DNA of 64,000 bases from Pseudonocardia autotrophica (GCF_003945385.1 NZ_AP018920.1:4092001-4156000); one strand, 5' to 3'; counted from the stretch's first letter, positions 35,076-43,869 are shown. Notes: generated from the sequence alone by a model not told the origin. Program-made: numbers and translations.

Positions 35076-35435
35076 TCAGGCGATGATCCCGCAGCTCAGA
35101 CGCGGGTCCTCCGCTGCGGGGCGTACCTCGCAGAAGCTGTGCAGGCGTGGGTTGTACAGCGGGTACTCGCCGATGTACTGCCCGTTCTCGGAGATGACGA
35201 GCCGGGTGTAGCCGCCCTCATCGGTCGGGATGTCGATCTGCCCTCCGGCCGGGACCGAGAACGTGGGGCCCTCGCCGTGCACGTTCAGCGCGGTCGCCTC
35301 GACCGGGCCGTACAGCGAGGTCACGGTCATCGGCGTCGGGTCGGTGGTGGCCGGCGGGTCCGCCAGCGCGGTGCCGGCGCCGCCCCCGGCGAGCGCCAGC
35401 GTGAGCAGTCCGGTGACCAGGAATCGTGCCGTCAT
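35076..35435 (-). CDS. Small secreted hypothetical protein
   Basis: A 119-residue protein with a clear signal peptide (TARFLVTGLLTLALAGGGAG, cleavage near ALA-DP) and a mature beta-rich domain with two cysteines (SFCEVRP, LSCGII) that may form a disulfide. The family is not recognised. A GGGGGAG ribosome-binding site precedes the ATG. An AT-rich promoter with a 12-base perfect palindrome lies just upstream. Confidence 0.65.
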   Translation of the reverse strand: MTARFLVTGLLTLALAGGGAGTALADPPATTDPTPMTVTSLYGPVEATALNVHGEGPTFSVPAGGQIDIPTDEGGYTRLVISENGQYIGEYPLYNPRLHSFCEVRPAAEDPRLSCGIIA

Positions 35436-35466
35436 GTCTCCCCCTCGTGCTACGTTCCTTCTTGCT

Positions 35467-35478
35467 TTAACTAGTTAA
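35467..35478. promoter_or_regulatory. TTAACTAGTTAA palindrome
   Basis: A perfect 12-base palindrome in an unusually AT-rich stretch (35458-35485), 31 bases before the start of the secreted-protein gene on the minus strand. It overlaps where the promoter should be and is a candidate operator. Confidence 0.5.
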
Positions 35479-36296
35479 CTACTGAAAGCCGTGAAGTGCA
35501 ACCCTCGAACGCAGGACGACGCCGGCGCGCAGGCCGGACCGCACCCGATCCCGGAGGCACAGGCGCGGTGCGGGGTGTGGCGCATGCGGATCGTGACGGC
35601 CTGGTGTGCGTGGCCGTGGCGGCCGCTCGCCGGTCTGGAGCGGGCCCGGCCGGGGCTCGTCGACGCCCCACCGCCTGACCTCTGGTCGCGCCGGGGGTGT
35701 TGCTGCTCGTCGCCGCCCCGTGACCGCCACCGGCTGGACCGGCGCTCGGCGACGCTCACCTGCACCGTGCTCCGCGCCTGCGAGCGGCCATCCGCTCGGC
35801 GTACGCCTGCCATGACGGCTTCGCGGTGCTTCCGGCAGCCGGCCTCGCGCGCGACACGTCCACCGCACGTGTCGCCAGCGGGGCACCGCAGACCACGGAC
35901 CCCAACGGCGCCGACATGCTTCCCAGCCCAGCCCAGCCCAGCACACCGGTCCGGTTCGCGAGCCCCGCAGGGCGTTCCCGTTCCCGCGCTCGGCTCGGGC
36001 CAACATCTCGCGCATGACCTCACGCGCGATGACGTTGTTCGCGATGGCCTCGGGAGCTGCCGCCTCCGCCGCGAGCAGGTTCAACGTCGCCTCGGCGTCC
36101 CGTCGACGCTGAGCCCGCGCCCACGCGAGATCGAGGCCGACCTGGGATCACCGACGGGTTCCGCCCGATCCGGCCCCCCACCGGACACCACGATCACATG
36201 CTTCGACCGGCTGAACTCACCCGACTACGGTCGAGAACGACCGAACGTCTAAACCGGACACCTGCCCGAGAGTGGCTGTTCGGAAGGAGCGACCCC
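35479..36296. other. 818-bp region without a supported gene
   Basis: No intact gene is recognised. On the minus strand around 35960-36110 a short coding-like piece reads TLNLLAAEAAAPEAIANNVI and then AREVMREMLARAERG, perhaps the end of a lost gene. A short tandem CCCAG repeat lies at 35921-35942. A good ribosome-binding site (GGAAGGAG) for the next gene is at 36281-36288. Confidence 0.4.
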
Positions 36297-37190
36297 GTGG
36301 CCCTTCAGACCATTGCCTTCGAGCTGGTGGCGCCGAACGTCGAACTCGGTCGGCAGCCCGCCGTCGAGGAGGCGGGCAAGGTGCTGGAGTACTCGGCAGC
36401 GTGTGGCATGCAGGAACGGATCGGGCACATTCTGATCCCCGGCATGATCGAGGAGGACGACGACCGTCCGGTCGCGATGAAGCCGAAGATGGATGCCCTC
36501 GACTTCTGGTCGACGATCTCGCCCGAGCTTCCGAACGTCCGTGGCCTGTGCACCCAGGTGACCTCGTTCATGGCCGAGCCGCAGCTGACCCAGCGGCTGA
36601 GTGCGCTGCGTGGCGCAGGCATGGACGGCATCGTCTTCGTGGGTGTCCCACGGACGATGAACGACGGCGACGGATCGGGAACAGCCCCCGTCGACGCGCT
36701 GGCCACCTACCCAGATCTGGTCCCCGAACGCGGCGTGGTCGTCATTCCGACCCGCGATGGCGAGGTCGGAAGGTTGAACTTCAAGTGCGACCGGGGCGCG
36801 ACCTTCGGCCTCACCCAGCTGCTCTACTCCGACTGGATCGTCACGTTCCTCCGCGACTTCGCCGCACAGAGCCCGCATCGGCCGGAGTTGCTGTTGTCCT
36901 TCGGCTTCGTGCCCCGGGCCGAGAACCGGGTCAACCTGATCAACTGGCTGATTCAGGACCCCCGCAATCCGCTGGTCTCCGCGGAGCAGGACTTCGTGAC
37001 CAAGCTCGCCGGCGGGGAGCCTGCCGAGAAACGCGCGATGCTGCTCGAACTCTACAAGCGAGTCATCGACGGAGTGCTCGAACTCGGATTTCCGGTCAGC
37101 CTGCATTTCGAAGCCCCGTACGGTGCCAGCGCACCTGCATTCGAGACCTTCGCCGCAATGCTCGACCACTGGGCTCCGGACGCCGTGTGA
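36297..37190 (+). CDS. Methylenetetrahydrofolate-reductase-like protein
   Basis: A 297-residue TIM-barrel-like protein starting at GTG 36297 after GGAAGGAG. Features reminiscent of MTHFR are the FELVAPN start, GHILIPGMIEED, AGMDGIVFVGVPR and the late CDRGATFGLTQLLYSDW, which matches the GADFxITQLxYD segment of MTHFRs. The usual flavin motif is not obvious, so it could be a divergent C1-pathway enzyme. Its stop overlaps the start of another gene by four bases (GTGA), which has been destroyed by an IS1380 element; the pair may have formed a methyl-transfer or demethylation module. Confidence 0.6.
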   Translation: MALQTIAFELVAPNVELGRQPAVEEAGKVLEYSAACGMQERIGHILIPGMIEEDDDRPVAMKPKMDALDFWSTISPELPNVRGLCTQVTSFMAEPQLTQRLSALRGAGMDGIVFVGVPRTMNDGDGSGTAPVDALATYPDLVPERGVVVIPTRDGEVGRLNFKCDRGATFGLTQLLYSDWIVTFLRDFAAQSPHRPELLLSFGFVPRAENRVNLINWLIQDPRNPLVSAEQDFVTKLAGGEPAEKRAMLLELYKRVIDGVLELGFPVSLHFEAPYGASAPAFETFAAMLDHWAPDAV

Positions 37191-37322
37191 CGTCGGAAAT
37201 CATCAAGGAACAGAGAGGACTCCCCGACGAGCACCTCAGCGACACCGAGGTGATCCGCACGGGACAGGCCGTCCCGTGGCGCCCACGAGACACGTCCCAC
37301 GCCGGGGGGGCGGCGAGCCGGT
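37187..37322 (+). pseudogene. Head of a gene coupled to the MTHFR-like gene, cut by IS1380
   Basis: A GTG at 37187 overlaps the upstream stop, and the frame reads VTSEIIKEQRGLPDEHLSDT and VIRTGQAVPWRPRDTSHA before entering the left end of the IS1380-type element. The family is not recognised from 45 residues. The rest of the gene is not found on the far side of the element. Confidence 0.55.
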
Positions 37323-38974
37323 CTCAGCCTGAATCCACCGATAGTTCGGGGTGGTTCGGCGTGGTGACGGGAAGAGGGTGCTCCTGAGCAGGACGATTGC
37401 GGTTCTCACACCAAGCAACGTTCTGGACAAGGGAGCACCCTCTTGGTGCAAGCATCCCACGCGCTCGACCGGATCCAGGTCAGCGCCGACGACGAGTCGT
37501 TGATCAACGATGCCGGGCTGCTGCTGCCGGCCACGTTGGGGCAGCGACTCGGCCTGCCAGGCCTGCTCGACAGCCGGGTCACCGCCGGCGCGAACGCGGG
37601 GGACAAGTGCCTGAGCGTGATCCACTCGGCGTTGGCCGGTGGGGACTGCATCGACGACGTGAACGCGCTGCGTGCCGGCGCCACCGAGACAGTGCTCGGC
37701 CATCGAGCGGTCGCGGCGTCGACGGTGGGTACGTTCCTGCGGTCGATGAGCTGGGGACACGCCCGCCAACTCGACGCCGTCGCCCGAGCTGTCCTGGCCC
37801 GTGCCGCCGGGCTCGGGGCGGTCGAGACGACCCCACCCGACGACGCTGCGGTGGTGGTCGATATCGACGCGACCCTGGTCGAGACCTACGGCTTGGACAA
37901 GTCCGGGGCCCGGCAGGTGATGCGCACCGGTCGCCGCGGCTACCACCCGCTGCTCGCGGTGATGGCCGGGACCGGTGACGTGCTGCACGCCCGGCTGCGT
38001 CGGGGCCGCACCAACGACTCCAGCGGGGCCGGGTCGTTCCTGGCCGAAACGCTGTCCCGGGTCCGGGCCGCGGGCGCAGGCGGGCCGGTGGTGGTGCGCG
38101 CCGACACCGGGTTTTACCTCGCCGACGTGCTCACCGCATGTCGTCGTCACCGGGCGGGGTTCTCCGTCGGCGCCCGCATGATCGGCCGCATGCGCGCCAC
38201 GATCGCCGCGATCGACGAGTCGCAGTGGACCCCGGTGCCCTACTTCGAGCCCGGCGCCGCGGTCACCGAACTCGGCTGGCGCGTGTTCGACCGCGACCAC
38301 CGCCGCCGCGACGGGCTCCCCGGGCGACACCGCGGCGCCGGGGTCTGGGTCCGGCTGATCGTGCGCCGCACCCCGACCCCACCGGCGATCCGGGACCGCC
38401 GCGCCGCCGCCGGACAGCTGGAGCTGTTTCCCGGCTACGACTACCACCCGTTCATCACCGACCAGTCCGGCGACCCCGTCGAGCTCGACCGGTTCCACCG
38501 CGCCCACGCCGAGGTCGAACTGGCCATCCGCGACCTCAAACACGGCCTCGCGCTGAGTCACCTGCCCTCGAAACGGTTCGGCGCGAACCAGGCCTGGCTG
38601 GTCCTGCAGACCCTGGCCCACAACCTGGGCCGCTGGAGCGCCCGTCTGGCCGGGCTCGCCGCCACACCCCGCCAGACGATCAAGACCCTGCGCCGGCGCT
38701 ACCTGCGCGTCGCCGCCCGGCTGAGCTCTCACGCCCGCCGCCACCAGCTACGACTACCCGCCCACTGGCCCTGGGTCCACGCCTTCATCGCAGGCCTACA
38801 CCGACTTCGCGCCCTGCCAGGACCAGCCGGCTGACCTCCGTCACCGACCCTGACCAGCCACGACCCGAGGACCCGGAAACCCCCACTCCAGGCACCCTCA
38901 TGCCCACACCCGGAATCGAAGATCAACAACTAGGCGAAGATCAATCCGAAGCAGAACCGGTGGATTCAGGCTCA
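37323..38974 (+). mobile_element. IS1380-family insertion sequence
   Basis: Inverted repeats share the core AGCCTGAATCCACCG (37326-37340) and its complement CGGTGGATTCAGGCT (38958-38972). Flanking TCA triplets may be part of the target duplication, but the exact borders are uncertain by a few bases. The element is about 1.65 kb with one intact transposase. Confidence 0.75.
37443..38834 (+). CDS. IS1380-family transposase
   Basis: A 463-residue DDE transposase. The N-terminal part reads LLPATLGQRLGLPGLLDSRV and CLSVIHSALAGGDCIDDVNA; the acidic residues are in VVVDIDATLVETYG, VVRADTGFYLADV and HAEVELAIRDLKHGL, followed by LSHLPSKRFGANQAWL. The frame is intact and full length for the family. 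Confidence 0.9.
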   Translation: MVQASHALDRIQVSADDESLINDAGLLLPATLGQRLGLPGLLDSRVTAGANAGDKCLSVIHSALAGGDCIDDVNALRAGATETVLGHRAVAASTVGTFLRSMSWGHARQLDAVARAVLARAAGLGAVETTPPDDAAVVVDIDATLVETYGLDKSGARQVMRTGRRGYHPLLAVMAGTGDVLHARLRRGRTNDSSGAGSFLAETLSRVRAAGAGGPVVVRADTGFYLADVLTACRRHRAGFSVGARMIGRMRATIAAIDESQWTPVPYFEPGAAVTELGWRVFDRDHRRRDGLPGRHRGAGVWVRLIVRRTPTPPAIRDRRAAAGQLELFPGYDYHPFITDQSGDPVELDRFHRAHAEVELAIRDLKHGLALSHLPSKRFGANQAWLVLQTLAHNLGRWSARLAGLAATPRQTIKTLRRRYLRVAARLSSHARRHQLRLPAHWPWVHAFIAGLHRLRALPGPAG

Positions 38975-39619
38975 GTGGGCGACGTTGACGTGCGCACGGC
39001 GATGATCGTGCCGCTCGATGAGGTCGAGGACCCCGATCGCGTAGTCCGTGTCGGAGATGGCCCCACCGTCCTCGGGCTGTACGGCGACGTCGTCCCCCAG
39101 CCGGTAGGTACCCAGATGTTCACCGGGGGCGAAGGAACCGAAGCCCATCGCGGGGCTGACGAACACCCAGTCCAGCGTGTCCGGAGTCGCGGGGAGGTCC
39201 TCGATGATGAGCGCCGCCCCGGCGAGGATCTCGTCGTGGATCGCGGCGGGCACGTGGCTGAGGTCCTCCACGAAGCGCGGAGCCCCGGCGGCCGGACGCA
39301 GCGAGGAGTAACCGCCGACGACGAACAGCCGGGCTCCCTCGACGTCGGCCAGACCCGCGATCATGCGGTTGACCTCACGAAACGGGCCCGCCAGAGGCCC
39401 GCGGGGCGCAAGCGCGGCCACGACGACATCGGCGCCGCGAACTGCCGACTCCAGCGCCGCCTGGTCGGTGGCATCTCCTTCGACGTGGTCGACGCCTGCG
39501 ACGGGGGCGCCGGGACGCGTACGGCTGAACGAGGTGACGGCGTGGCCGCGGGCGGCGGCCTCCGCGACGATGGCCGATCCGGCGTAGCCGGTACCCCCGA
39601 TGACGACGATGCGAGACAT
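38972..39619 (-). CDS. NAD(P)-binding SDR-like protein (YwnB/NmrA type), 3' end at IS border
   Basis: A 215-residue protein starting MSRIVVIGGTGYAGSAI with the GGTGxxG fold, VEGDATDQAALESAV and VVGGYSSLRPAAG, typical of the NAD(P)H-binding YwnB/BLVRB-like family. Its last codons HVNVAH are followed by a TGA whose first bases come from the IS1380 end, so the natural C-terminus may have been altered slightly. It is divergent from an HxlR gene and likely controlled by it, possibly under oxidative or electrophile stress. Confidence 0.82.
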   Translation of the reverse strand: MSRIVVIGGTGYAGSAIVAEAAARGHAVTSFSRTRPGAPVAGVDHVEGDATDQAALESAVRGADVVVAALAPRGPLAGPFREVNRMIAGLADVEGARLFVVGGYSSLRPAAGAPRFVEDLSHVPAAIHDEILAGAALIIEDLPATPDTLDWVFVSPAMGFGSFAPGEHLGTYRLGDDVAVQPEDGGAISDTDYAIGVLDLIERHDHRRAHVNVAH

Positions 39620-39775
39620 GACTGCCTTTCGTTGCTGGTCTCAGGTGCCTGCGGTCCTCGGCGACCCGGCGTCAACCGAGGCACACCGCGGCCGGGTTTG
39701 CTCAGCTCGAGGGACGACTACGACTGCGTGGCCGTTCGACGGCATCTCCGTGTGATGCTTCCCCGACGTGCGGTA

Positions 39776-39794
39776 GTTACTTCTTGTTCGTAAC
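39776..39794. promoter_or_regulatory. HxlR operator candidate
   Basis: GTTAC (39776-39780) and GTAAC (39790-39794) form an inverted repeat with a 9-base spacer in an AT-rich stretch, 45-63 bases before the HxlR start and in the spacer shared with the divergent SDR-like gene. Confidence 0.5.
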
Positions 39795-39838
39795 CCAACC
39801 TTCTGTCACTCTCGGGCACATCGCAAGGAGGCACTTTC

Positions 39839-40216
39839 ATGTCAGCAGGGCACATCGAGACGACCCCATCCCTCGGGCTGGACGACGAGTGCCCGGTTCG
39901 TGAGGTCCTCGACAGGGTCGGGGACAAGTGGAGCGTCCTGGTGATCGTTCTGCTCGGGCAACGGACGCACCGCTTCAACGAGATGCACCGTGCGATCCAG
40001 GGCATCAGCCAGCGGATGCTGACCCGCACCGTGCGTGCCCTGGAACGCGACGGGCTGCTCGAACGCACCGTCCACGCCAGCGTCCCGCCCCGGGTCGACT
40101 ACGAACTCACCGAACTGGGCCGGACACTGCTCGTTCCGCTCAATGCACTCAGCACGTGGGCCACCAGCCACCGAAGCGAGATCCTTGCGGCCCGCGAGAA
40201 GCACGACCGCCGATAG
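39839..40216 (+). CDS. HxlR family transcriptional regulator
   Basis: A 125-residue HxlR protein: CPVREVLDRVGDKWSVLVIV, LLGQRTHRFNEMHRAIQGIS, QRMLTRTVRALERDGLLERT. The Cys at the start of the core (ECPVREVL) is the sensing residue in redox HxlR members such as HypR and YodB. An AAGGAGG ribosome-binding site precedes the ATG. Divergent control of the SDR-like gene is likely. Confidence 0.9.
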   Translation: MSAGHIETTPSLGLDDECPVREVLDRVGDKWSVLVIVLLGQRTHRFNEMHRAIQGISQRMLTRTVRALERDGLLERTVHASVPPRVDYELTELGRTLLVPLNALSTWATSHRSEILAAREKHDRR

Positions 40217-40294
40217 TGCCGGGACCCCGCCCACGCTCACGGCGGACGGCCGAGGCGCGGTCCTCGACGTTCCCTCGGCTCTCTCCGCCTTCTC

Positions 40295-40423
40295 ATGATC
40301 ATCGATCGCGAGATCCGCATCATCGACGCCGACACCGGCGAACTCCTGCGCGAGCTCGTCCTCGGCCCGCCGCAAGGACCGCGACACCGGCAGCTACCGA
40401 CGCCTCTCGGCCGACCGGCGTGA
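40295..40423 (+). pseudogene. C-terminal scrap of an IS481/IS3-type transposase
   Basis: The frame reads IIDREIRIIDADTGELLREL followed by VLGPPQ, resembling the last residues of IS481 transposases (IRIIxATTGELLRELTLDPTRDYQ). The DDE domain is absent, so it is a remnant. Confidence 0.5.
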
Positions 40424-40723
40424 GGCCAACGCCACGCACGCCCGCCGCCCCGGCGACCTCGTCGCCGCAGTTCAGAGCCTCATGATCGCCAAGACTCGAT
40501 CAGGTCGGCAGAGGCTCTGCCCGCCGGTCCGTTGAGCAGAGAGGTCGGTGCACGACCAGCCGTGCCGATGCGGGGAGCCTCCGTCGTGCGCCCGTCGCCC
40601 GGTTCCAGGACCAGCGCGGTCTCGCAGATGCGCCCCACGACGTCGAGGCCACCCGACGGACCGCGAGGTCCGTCGGCGAGACTGGGGCCCGCCAGTACCC
40701 GCCTTCCCGACCTGGAGCCTCCG
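40424..40723. other. 300-bp leader region before the cold-shock gene
   Basis: GGCAGAG-G-CTCTGCC at 40507-40521 is a perfect palindrome. On the minus strand one frame (40480-40710) has coding-like sequence ([20 protein letters not shown]), perhaps an old gene end. No promoter is obvious. A long leader is common in cold-shock genes. Confidence 0.35.
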
Positions 40724-41674
40724 ATGCCGCAAGGGACCGTCCGTTGGTTCGATACCGAACGGGGTTTCGGTTTCCTCGCGCCCGAGGACGACTCGCCCGA
40801 CGTGTTCGTGCACGCCTCCGAGATCGTCGGGGGCGGCAGCGCGCCCGTGCTCCGCGAGGGCCAGGTCGTCGAGTTCGAGATCGGCGAGAACGACCGCGGT
40901 CCCCAGGCGCTGCGGGTGCGCGTCACGGCCGAGGTGGCCGACAGCGCCGTGGGTCTGCTCGGCACCGTCAACTGGTACGAGCCGGGCAAGGGGTACGGCT
41001 TCGCGTCGCCGGACGACGGCGGCGCCGACATCTTCGTGCACAGCTCCGCCATCGTGACCGGCGGCGTGGTCACCGAGGGGCAGCGGGTGGCCTTCCTGAT
41101 CGTCGAGGGTGAGCGTGGCCCGCAGGCCGGGCACGTGATCCCGCTGGGAGCCGACGCCGGCCTACCCACTGCGGACGGCTCGGACGGCCCGGACAGCGCC
41201 GACGGCACGGTGGCCTGGTACGACGAGGACAAGGGCTTCGGCTTCATCAACCCCGACTCCGGGGACGGGGACATCTTCGTCCACGCCCGGGCCCTGGCCG
41301 AGGGGCTGACGTGGCTCACGGAGGGCGACCGCGTCGCCTACGAGGTGGCCAGCGCGGAGAAGGGCCCGCAGGCCCGCGACGTGCACCTCGTCCGGGGCGC
41401 CGAGCCCCGGACGGCGCCGCAGCGGTCGGCACCTGCCCCGGCCGCACGGTCGGCGTCGCGGGACGTTCCCGCACGGGGTGGCGAGGGCGTCGTCGCGCGC
41501 TACGACGGCGACCGCGGCTTCGGGTTCATCACCCCGGACGCAGGCGGCGAGGATCTCTTCGCCCACGTGTCGGTGGTCATGGGGTCGGAGCCGCTGCAGA
41601 AGGGTGACCGGGTTCGGTACGCGGTGCGTCAGAGCGACCGGGGCCCGCAGGCCGACCGCATCGAGCGCCTCTGA
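40724..41674 (+). CDS. Protein with four tandem cold-shock domains
   Basis: A 316-residue protein made almost wholly of cold-shock domains at about residues 2-68, 78-141, 159-223 and 253-316. RNP1-like motifs are [24 protein letters not shown] and [11 protein letters not shown]2-like motifs are DVFVHA, DIFVHS, DIFVHA and DLFAHV (the last with Phe-Ala instead of Phe-Val). Each unit ends with a conserved RGPQA or KGPQA. Linkers are short except before domain 4, which has a Pro/Ala/Arg-rich 28-residue linker. Bacterial Csp proteins normally have one domain of about 67 residues. The ATG at 40724 follows GGAG with 6-base spacing. Binding of single-stranded RNA or DNA along an extended site is expected. 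Confidence 0.92.
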   Translation: MPQGTVRWFDTERGFGFLAPEDDSPDVFVHASEIVGGGSAPVLREGQVVEFEIGENDRGPQALRVRVTAEVADSAVGLLGTVNWYEPGKGYGFASPDDGGADIFVHSSAIVTGGVVTEGQRVAFLIVEGERGPQAGHVIPLGADAGLPTADGSDGPDSADGTVAWYDEDKGFGFINPDSGDGDIFVHARALAEGLTWLTEGDRVAYEVASAEKGPQARDVHLVRGAEPRTAPQRSAPAPAARSASRDVPARGGEGVVARYDGDRGFGFITPDAGGEDLFAHVSVVMGSEPLQKGDRVRYAVRQSDRGPQADRIERL

Positions 41675-41698
41675 CGAGGAGGCCCCGCCGACGGTCGG

Positions 41699-41867
41699 TC
41701 ACGTCCGCGAAGCAGCGTCCAGGAGTGCGACCACCTGGTCATCGAGTACGTCGTCTCCCATGTCGCCGGCTTCCGCCGCACGCGTCGTGATGCGATCCAG
41801 GACCGCGGCGGTTTCGAGCACGCGGGGATCGTCGGCGGTCCAGTCGAGTTCGGTGCCAACAAGGTCT
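41699..41867 (-). pseudogene. C-terminal fragment of an unidentified protein
   Basis: Between a TAA at 41868 and a TGA at 41701-41699 the frame reads DLVGTELDWTADDPRVLETA and MGDDVLDDQVVALLDAASRT, with strong coding character but no start codon near. It is probably the tail of a lost gene. Confidence 0.35.
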
Positions 41868-42034
41868 TAGAGGCTCAGCCGCCAGGCCGAGACCGACGCC
41901 CCAGAGAGGAAGTGCAGCGCCTGACCCCGGGAGGGCGAATAGCACTGGGCCGGTCGCGGTGAGCAGGGACCAAACGACGTCGAGGATGCGGCTCGAGGAA
42001 GAAGGACTCCATGGCGCATGTCCGTCGGCGATCG

Positions 42035-42132
42035 GGCCCGAAACTCCGGGCGACCTGAGCGATCGACTGGTCGCCCTGGCGATCGACCGCGATCACGTCG
42101 CGACGGAACTCGGTCGGGAACGGCTTGGGCAC
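42035..42132 (-). pseudogene. N-terminal scrap of an IS3-type OrfA
   Basis: From the ATG at 42132 the frame reads MPKPFPTEFRRDVIAVDRQG and QSIAQVARSFG, the start of an IS3-family OrfA helix-turn-helix, and then loses similarity. The remainder of that element is absent. Confidence 0.5.
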
Positions 42133-42200
42133 GATGTCGACCCTTCCAACGAGGAGCGCGGCCTCACAGGTCAGGAGTCAACTGAAGTCTGGGCAGTCCC

Positions 42201-42232
42201 TTACCTACCGAACGTTGCCTGACGGGGCACTA
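42201..42232 (+). repeat. Solo right end of the IS630-type element
   Basis: These 32 bases match the end of the intact IS630 element (31157-31188) with one change (GACGG for GACGA). The match begins at TTACCTACC, inside the end of the transposase gene, and ends at the TA. It marks an earlier copy deleted except for its end, or a product of IS-mediated recombination. Confidence 0.75.
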
Positions 42233-42602
42233 GCCTCGCCCGACCTGCCAACGTTGCGACGTCGACTTGAGCTGAGGTTCCCCCGCTTGCTCGGAGATCG
42301 ACGATCATGGCCGAAGGGCCGTGTAAGGAGTCTCCGTGGCAGCACCGAAGAAGTACCCCGACGAGCTGCGTGAGCGCGCGGTGCGTCTCTACCGGGAGTC
42401 CGACCCCAAGCCGGTGATCCGGCGGCTGGCCGAGCAGCTGGGCGTGCACCACGAAGCGCTGCGGAACTGGATCCGCCAGGCCGAGGCCGACCACGGCGAA
42501 CGCCACGACCGCCCGACCACCGCCGAGTCCGAGGAACTGCGCCGGCTGCGCAAGGAGAACACCGAACTGCGCCGGGCCAACGAGATCCTCAAGGCGGCGA
42601 GC

Positions 42603-43827
42603 TTGGACTCAACCGGTCAGCGCAACACCCCACAGGTAGTTGATCATGATAGGGGTGGGCGATGGCACGCTTGGGCAGGCCGGGGATGTCCGATGAGGAC
42701 CGCACTGATCTGTGGGTCCGCTGGGGGCGCGGGGAGTCGATCAGTGACATCGCTCGGGCGATCGAGCGGCCCCCGGGTTCAGTGTTCACGGTGCTCAAGT
42801 CGAGCGGGGGCTATGTTCCGCCGCCACGCCGGCGCCGACCGGGGACGCTGACTGCCGCCGAGCGCGAGGAGATCTCGCGCGGGCTGGGCCAGAACAAGTC
42901 GATGCGCGCGATCGCGGCCGAGATCGGCCGACCCGCCTCGACGGTGAGCCGCGAGATCGCCCGCAACAAGGGCCGGCGCAAGTACCGGGCGGTCGACGCC
43001 GAGGATCGTGCCTGGCGCCGGGCACGGCGCCCGAAGGTGTGCCTGCTCGCGCGGCGTCCGCTGCTGCGCGGGTTCGTCGCTGACAGACTCGGCGAGGACT
43101 GGTCGCCCGAGCAGATCGCCGGGCACCTGGCCAAGCACTTCGAGCCGGGCTCAGGGATGCGGGTGTCGCACGAGACGATCTACAAGTCGCTGTTCGTGCA
43201 GACCCGCGGCGTACTGGCCAAGACCCTGCAGAAGCACTTGCGGTCGGGGCGGCCGATCCGGCGCAACGTGCACAACACCACCACCGGGCAGTGGCGCTCG
43301 CAGATCACCGACGCGGTCTCGATCCGCGAGCGCCCCGCCGAGGTCGCCGATCGGGCGGTGCCCGGGCACTGGGAGGGCGACCTGCTGCTCGGGCGCGGCA
43401 CGACCCAGATCGCCACCGTGGTCGAGCGCACCACCCGGTTCACCGTGCTCGTCGCCCTGCAGGGACGCGACATGGACACCGTCACCTGGGCGCTGTCGCA
43501 GCAGATGTGCCGGCTGCCCGAGCAGTTGCGCCGCTCGCTGACCTGGGACCGCGGGATGGAACTGGCCCGACACAAGATCGTCACTGCGCGGACCGGGCTG
43601 GAGGTCTACTTCGCCGACCCGGCCAGCCCCTGGCAGCGCGGCACGAACGAGAACACCAACCGGCTGCTCCGGCAGTACTTCCCGAAGGGCACCAGCCTCG
43701 GCGACGTCACCCAGGCCCAGCTCGACGAGATTGCCCACCGACTCAACACGCGCCCCCGTAAGACCCTCGACTTCGACACCCCGGCTGATAGATTCGAAGC
43801 ACTGTTGCGCTGACGGGTTGAGTCCAA
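42603..43827 (+). mobile_element. Complete IS30-family insertion sequence
   Basis: Inverted repeats of 24 bases with one mismatch, beginning TTGGACTCAACC and ending with its complement, flank one intact transposase. The 4-base duplication GAGC (42599-42602 and 43828-43831) marks the insertion site. Length 1225 bases. Confidence 0.88.
42662..43813 (+). CDS. IS30-family transposase
   Basis: A 383-residue transposase. N-terminal helix-turn-helix parts are LWVRWGRGESISDIARAIER and SMRAIAAEIGRPASTVSREI; the DDE residues are in GHWEGDLLLGRG, LTWDRGMELA and WQRGTNENTNRLLRQYFP. The signature around the last Glu is typical of IS30. It appears intact and may be active. Confidence 0.93.
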   Translation: MARLGRPGMSDEDRTDLWVRWGRGESISDIARAIERPPGSVFTVLKSSGGYVPPPRRRRPGTLTAAEREEISRGLGQNKSMRAIAAEIGRPASTVSREIARNKGRRKYRAVDAEDRAWRRARRPKVCLLARRPLLRGFVADRLGEDWSPEQIAGHLAKHFEPGSGMRVSHETIYKSLFVQTRGVLAKTLQKHLRSGRPIRRNVHNTTTGQWRSQITDAVSIRERPAEVADRAVPGHWEGDLLLGRGTTQIATVVERTTRFTVLVALQGRDMDTVTWALSQQMCRLPEQLRRSLTWDRGMELARHKIVTARTGLEVYFADPASPWQRGTNENTNRLLRQYFPKGTSLGDVTQAQLDEIAHRLNTRPRKTLDFDTPADRFEALLR

Positions 43828-43869
43828 GAGCGCTTTTTTCGCCCAGGAGATGGACCCGACAAGGAAGAA

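Noticed and set aside
35921..35942. Tandem CCCAG repeat considered as a CRISPR-like or regulatory array
   Set aside because: The unit is only five bases with no spacers; simple slippage in GC-rich DNA explains it.
37303..37310. Run of G residues just left of the IS1380 element considered as an insertion hotspot or phase-variable tract
   Set aside because: A short G run is common here and lies in a gene that is already broken; no evidence of switching.
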